Assembly (NCBI GenBank): GCA_964559125.1
Contig: CAZLGW010000026.1
Coordinates: 1 to 64,000 of the forward strand
DNA: 64,000 nucleotides
DNA from: Ravibacter sp964559125
GTDB lineage: Bacteria; Bacteroidota; Bacteroidia; Cytophagales; Spirosomataceae
Direction: 5' to 3'
Position 1 is the first letter of the stretch. Each line of letters starts with the position of its first letter. Made by a program: the position numbers and the translations under genes. The notes below the pieces were generated by a model. It saw nothing but the letters and a program-made list of their open reading frames with translations. It ran no database searches and was not told the origin of the DNA. Below, piece after piece: positions 60,617 through 64,000 of this stretch.

Positions 60617-61867
60617 ATGTTGGCAAAAAGTTTCAGTTTCTTCTTTTTTCTCAAGCAAACCCGGAATCTTGAATCTGGGAAACGTCACATTTACATTCGG
60701 ATAACCGTCGACGGAAAATCTGTTGAAATATCTACCAAGGTTACCTGGCCGATCAACCGATGGAACCCCAAGTCGGGCAGAACAATCGGAAACAGGGAAG
60801 ACGCCAAAACCGTAAATGCCTACCTGGACACACTGGCCAACAAAATTTACGAGTCGCATAAGTCGCTGCTTGAAGCCAATAAGCCGGTTACAGCAATCGC
60901 TGTAAAAAACTACCTCAACGGACTCGGAATAGAAGGAGAAAAGAAAATGCTCCTGGAAGAATTCCAGGCACATAATAACCAGATGGAAGCGCTGGTAGGG
61001 CGCGAATATGCTCCCTTAACCATGAAGCGCTATAAGACTTCTCTGGAGCATACCCGTGAATTCATCGAATGGAAATACGGTGCGCCTGACATGGAAATCC
61101 AAAAACTTGACTACGAATTCATCTCGGAATACGCATTTTGGTTGAAGACAGCCCGGAAATGTAACCACAACACGGCCATGAAGTACCTCAGTAATGTAAA
61201 GAAGATTGTACTGTTGTGCGTTCGCAAAAAATGGCTCAAAAAAGATCCCTTTGAAGACTTCAAGATCAAAAAGAAGGAAGTGATCCGATACCCGCTATCA
61301 GAAAGGGAGCTAAAAACAATTTCAGAAAAGAAATTCGATATAGAGCGAATTGAGCAGGTAAGAGATATTTTCTTATTCAGCTGTTATACAGGACTATCTT
61401 ATATCGATACCAAACAGCTCGAACCCGGCAATATCGCCATCGGGATAGACGGAGAAAAATGGCTTTTTACCGCCCGACAAAAAACCGACTCCCCTACTGC
61501 TGTTCCACTACTACCTAAGGCATTAGAAATTATTAAGAAGTATCAAGATCATCCATATTGTCGGGTGAGCGGCAAATTGCTCCCAGTGATCAGCAATCAA
61601 AAAATGAATGCCTACCTAAAGGAAATCGCGGATTTATGCAATATTCGTAAAGTACTCACTTTTCATATTGCCAGGCACACATTCGCGACAACCGTAACCT
61701 TGGAGAATGCTGTTCCTCTCGAAACCGTCTCAAAACTGCTCGGACACCGCTCGATCCGACAGACTCAGCATTACGCAAAAGTTCAGCATATGAAAATAAG
61801 CAATGACATGCAGGCATTGAAAGAGAGATTGGCATTGCCTAAGGATGGAGTAGTAAAAAACCCCTGA
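60617..61867 (+). CDS. Tyrosine-type site-specific recombinase (IntDOT-like)
   Basis: The 416-residue integrase has an arm-binding N-terminus (RHIYIRITVDGKSVEISTKV), a SAM-like core-binding domain (residues about 110-210) and a C-terminal catalytic domain. The catalytic motif HIARHTFAT and LLGHRSIRQTQHYAKV, with the nucleophile Tyr, are present. At the first conserved Arg position the sequence reads CYTGLSYID, so serine replaces Arg. The same change is known in the integrase of the Bacteroides element CTnDOT. The start at ATG 60617 is preferred over TTG 60593. It lies downstream of tRNA-His, its probable target. The last codons run into the start-less toxin remnant. Confidence 0.88.
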   Translation: MLAKSFSFFFFLKQTRNLESGKRHIYIRITVDGKSVEISTKVTWPINRWNPKSGRTIGNREDAKTVNAYLDTLANKIYESHKSLLEANKPVTAIAVKNYLNGLGIEGEKKMLLEEFQAHNNQMEALVGREYAPLTMKRYKTSLEHTREFIEWKYGAPDMEIQKLDYEFISEYAFWLKTARKCNHNTAMKYLSNVKKIVLLCVRKKWLKKDPFEDFKIKKKEVIRYPLSERELKTISEKKFDIERIEQVRDIFLFSCYTGLSYIDTKQLEPGNIAIGIDGEKWLFTARQKTDSPTAVPLLPKALEIIKKYQDHPYCRVSGKLLPVISNQKMNAYLKEIADLCNIRKVLTFHIARHTFATTVTLENAVPLETVSKLLGHRSIRQTQHYAKVQHMKISNDMQALKERLALPKDGVVKNP

Positions 61868-62190
61868 AGACGCCACAAGCCCTTTTGCCGAATGGTTTAA
61901 CAGCCTGGGGAACCAGGCGGCGGCTAAGGTCACAACTTATCTCTCCCGGATAGAAGCAGGGAACACTTCCTCTTTGAAAAGCCTGGGAGATGGGATATAT
62001 GAAAGCCGTATCGACTGGGGGGCCCGGATATAGAATCTATCTGGGTCAGGAAGGGAGGCAATTGATTATCCTACTCGGAGGGGGTGCTAAAAAGCAACAG
62101 CAAAGAGATATCTCTGTCGCCAAGGAGCTCTGGAAGGAATATAAGCAACGTCAAAAAAAAAGCGAACATGATACTGACGCGAAGTTTTAA
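61866..62190 (+). pseudogene. Addiction-module killer (HigB/COG3657-like) toxin, truncated and frameshifted
   Basis: Starting in the integrase stop codon, one frame gives EDATSPFAEWFNSLGNQAAA, then KVTTYLSRIEAGNTSSLKSL and GDGIYESRIDWG. This is the family pattern without its first dozen residues and without a start codon. A run of six G (62017-62022) shifts the frame. In the next frame PGYRIYLGQEGRQLIILLGG and AKKQQQRDISVAKELWKEYK complete the protein to TAA 62188-62190. Removing one G restores the family motif DWGPGYRI. So the gene has a 5' truncation and a +1 frameshift. The 3' end overlaps the antitoxin start by 23 bases, the normal family arrangement. Confidence 0.75.
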
Positions 62191-62491
62191 AGATACAATT
62201 AAAGATTGAGCCTTGCGTGACCCCGGATTCCGCGAAAGTTTACTGCGCGAAAGCATCGAGCTTATGCTGGCCGGCGACGTTGAGGTCGGAAAAAATATGC
62301 TTAGGAATTATATCAACGCTACAGTCGGATTTGAAGAACTCGGAGCGCTCTCAGCTAAATCGCCCAAGAGCCTGATACGGATGTTTGGCCCCAAAGGGAA
62401 TCCTACCTCTGCCAATCTCTTTGAAATCATTAAGAAACTCCAGGAAAGAGAGGGGGTGGAATTTGAGGTGCGGGCTGTTAGGCTGGGTTAG
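62168..62491 (+). pseudogene. Cognate HTH antitoxin with nonsense codon
   Basis: From ATG 62168 the frame reads MILTRSFKDTIKD, then TGA (62207-62209), then ALRDPGFRESLLRESIELML and GKNMLRNYINATVGFEELGA. It ends with KSPKSLIRMFGPKGNPTSAN and LQEREGVEFEVRAVR. This is the full DNA-binding antitoxin that accompanies COG3657 toxins, where KDRALRDP is expected. A CGA-to-TGA change at codon 14 explains the stop. Restart at TTG 62213 could give a nearly complete protein, so residual activity cannot be excluded. Confidence 0.75.
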
Positions 62492-62569
62492 CGGTTTGGA
62501 TATTGCCTGCGGAGTTTTTTTGTACTAACGCTGATACGAAGAACGAAAAGCTGAATCTTGCACAAATGT

Positions 62570-62715
62570 TTAATCAAAGCTGTTGCCCCGCTTTTGCCAA
62601 TAAGATGTTGGCGTAGTTGTATACCCTGCATTATGAAGAGCCGTATGAATCCAGAGAGGAGGTTTACGTACGTTCCGCCGGAGGCTTAGGGGGTGAAATT
62701 CCCCTTCTACTCGAC
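62570..62715 (+). mobile_element. 3' remnant of a group II intron (domains V and VI)
   Basis: GAGCCGTATG (62638-62647) and GTACGTTC (62668-62675) can form a group II domain V, although one G is missing from the usual TACGGTTC. GGGGGTGAAATTCCCC (62689-62704) is a domain VI-like hairpin and the intron end CTACTCGAC falls at 62707-62715. Upstream bases (from about 62570) look like the end of domain IV. No reverse transcriptase frame or 5' end is present, so most of the intron is deleted. Its last base coincides with the first base, on the plus strand, of the stop codon of the minus-strand gene that follows. Confidence 0.6.
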
Positions 62716-64000
62716 TATTTTAGTTTTTCGTTTATTAGTTCCTCAAATTGATTAAAAGTTTGTACTTTGGCATTGTCTGTCCGTTCCCAAACAAGTTTGT
62801 TGATTTTATATTTGTAAGATTTGTTTTCAAATTCTAGCAATATATTTTGCGTATCATTTTCGGTAAGATTTTCTGCAATGAAGTTCTCTGTTTCGTTGTA
62901 TCGATCATTTAGTAGTTCTTTGATGTCTAAAACAAATCGAGACTTTTCTTTGAAGTTGTCCGAAGTAGAATTTGAGATATCAGGAAATACACATAGAACA
63001 TATTTTTCTTTACAATTTACTGCTGTTTCCACTTGTTTTTTTGTCATTAATACATAGCTCCCATTTTTACTTCTTGACTTTATTTCCAAACGTATTCCTA
63101 TTTCTAATAGCGAAGTCATAAGTAAAAAATCTTGTCCGTTATCTGCGACCTTTGCCTCACCTCCTATCAGTATAGAAAAAATATCTTCGACAGTTTTCCC
63201 CAAACTTCTGTAAAATTTTGACTGTTCTATTTTATCATCTTCTTTTTTTAAGTTTTCCAAAATAGAATTCATCAATATATTCTTACTTTTTTCATCGTGC
63301 TTGTCAACAACTTCAGCAATTTTAGATAACTGAATTAGATACCCGCTATGGATAATTTTGCCTGATTGCTCTTTTTCAGCAATGCTTAAAGTATTATAGG
63401 CAACACCTGCTCTTACGTCAAAAAAACGACCAAATGATTGTTTTATTTTTTGTTTTTCGCTTTCATCGGCCTTAGATATTTTTTTTGAAATCCAATTATC
63501 TAAATCTCTAATCGCTTGTTTAATATTTACGTCTAAACTATCACGAAATTTCATCACAACTTCGTCAAGTCTTTTGCAAATGTCTTCCGTGTCTTTTTGT
63601 TCTTTAAGTAAAATATTAACGCCTGTATGTCTCAAAATATTTTTGTAATCATATTCTTGTCCGAAATTCACTAAAATATTTTTCAGGTCTTTCGATATCC
63701 GTCTCTCATAATTTTCCTTGTTCTCTTCTCTCTCATATTCGTCTTTATCATCTACATCATTGTAAATATTATTGTTATAAATGCAAAATTTATTGTTTTG
63801 ATTTGGAATAATTGCGTATTTAGTCAATAAATCTTTGTAATAAGTTTCAACAAAAGATATTATTGAGTTAATAAATTCATCTACTTCGTTATCATTATTT
63901 GGAATATAATCTCGATTGAATATCAATAATGAAAATGAATTTAAGTCTTTCAAGCCGTTATCTCCATTAAATTTTGATAGGATATGATTTACTAGCCAAT
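62715..64000 (-). CDS. C-terminal part of a large protein, sacsin-like ATPase with DUF3883-like end (partial)
   Basis: The minus-strand frame is open from the stop TAG at 62717-62715 to the window edge. The codons before TTG 63953 read WLVNHILSKFNGDNGLKD, so the true start lies outside the window. The visible part of about 428 residues contains a stretch like LLTKYAIIPNQNNKFC and DLKNILVNFG, as in large bacterial sacsin/Hsp90-like ATPases. A C-terminal region follows with IRLEIKSRSKNGSYVLMTKK and VETAVNCKEKYVLCVFPDI, a nuclease-like DUF3883 pattern. Such genes are frequent in defence or restriction islands. It is far more AT-rich than its neighbours. The family call is tentative; the open frame and its partial nature are certain. 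Confidence 0.6.
   Translation of the reverse strand, partial: WLVNHILSKFNGDNGLKDLNSFSLLIFNRDYIPNNDNEVDEFINSIISFVETYYKDLLTKYAIIPNQNNKFCIYNNNIYNDVDDKDEYEREENKENYERRISKDLKNILVNFGQEYDYKNILRHTGVNILLKEQKDTEDICKRLDEVVMKFRDSLDVNIKQAIRDLDNWISKKISKADESEKQKIKQSFGRFFDVRAGVAYNTLSIAEKEQSGKIIHSGYLIQLSKIAEVVDKHDEKSKNILMNSILENLKKEDDKIEQSKFYRSLGKTVEDIFSILIGGEAKVADNGQDFLLMTSLLEIGIRLEIKSRSKNGSYVLMTKKQVETAVNCKEKYVLCVFPDISNSTSDNFKEKSRFVLDIKELLNDRYNETENFIAENLTENDTQNILLEFENKSYKYKINKLVWERTDNAKVQTFNQFEELINEKLK

Noticed and set aside
60593..64000. Full conjugative transposon of CTnDOT type
   Set aside because: Only the integrase resembles that group; no tra, mob or tetQ-like genes are in the visible part.

Overview
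The window comes from a member of the Bacteroidota. Four kinds of evidence support this: SusC/SusD outer-membrane pairs, type IX secretion (T9SS) C-terminal sorting domains, several promoters of the TTTG-N19-21-TAnnTTTG type with hardly any Shine-Dalgarno sequences, and an IntDOT-like integrase. Base composition is moderate and the gene content is that of a free-living polysaccharide degrader (Cytophagia, Sphingobacteriia or Chitinophagia). I cannot name the genus.

Layout. 1-2.9 kb: end of an unknown gene, an AT-rich ATPase/Toprim-like pair resembling a phage-defence module, and a GntR/UTRA regulator. 3.3-15.1 kb: two paralogous LamG plus beta-helix secreted proteins flank a TPR/LuxR-type membrane regulator. 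Both paralogues are preceded by the same four helically phased TCAC repeats next to a weak -7 element. The second paralogue is cut off at a deletion scar, joined to the tail of another gene and followed by a translationally overlapping GH106 rhamnosidase/SASA esterase fusion (15.2-20.0 kb). 20.2-27.3 kb: an outer-membrane protein, a broken DUF4143 ATPase, a Reg_prop/GAF histidine kinase with its NarL-type response regulator, a secreted protein of unknown function and a 38-aa membrane peptide. 27.4-33.5 kb: a DUF6807/PVC-dehydrogenase/cytochrome c fusion and monomeric isocitrate dehydrogenase. 33.8-40.7 kb: a small protein behind a sigma-54-like promoter, a 2-hydroxyacid dehydrogenase, galactokinase, galactose mutarotase, an M28 peptidase and an rRNA methyltransferase. 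40.7-41.3 kb: a DUF6934 gene broken by one nonsense codon, with a small partner. 41.7-51.4 kb: two tandem SusC/SusD pairs. 51.5-54.5 kb: a RelE/ParE toxin-antitoxin pair, a PaaE-like reductase, tRNA-Gly(CCC), two small genes and a thioredoxin-like protein. 54.7-60.2 kb: an Ig-repeat T9SS cargo protein, a TadA-type deaminase and superoxide dismutase. 60.3 kb to the end: an integrated element entering at tRNA-His, with a tyrosine recombinase, a toxin-antitoxin pair broken by three separate lesions, the 3' end of a group II intron, and the AT-rich C-terminal part of a large protein resembling sacsin-like ATPases with a DUF3883-like end.

The chromosomal part fits extracellular glycan use: glycan import (SusCD), surface display (T9SS proteins), rhamnose-containing polymer cleavage and de-acetylation (GH106-SASA), galactose catabolism (galK/mutarotase), and sugar or polyol oxidation (PVC protein). 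The least expected signals are the shared TCAC-phased promoters around the TPR-LuxR regulator, the chimeric junction near 15.09 kb, and the mutated tRNA-His/integrase junction with its decayed cargo.
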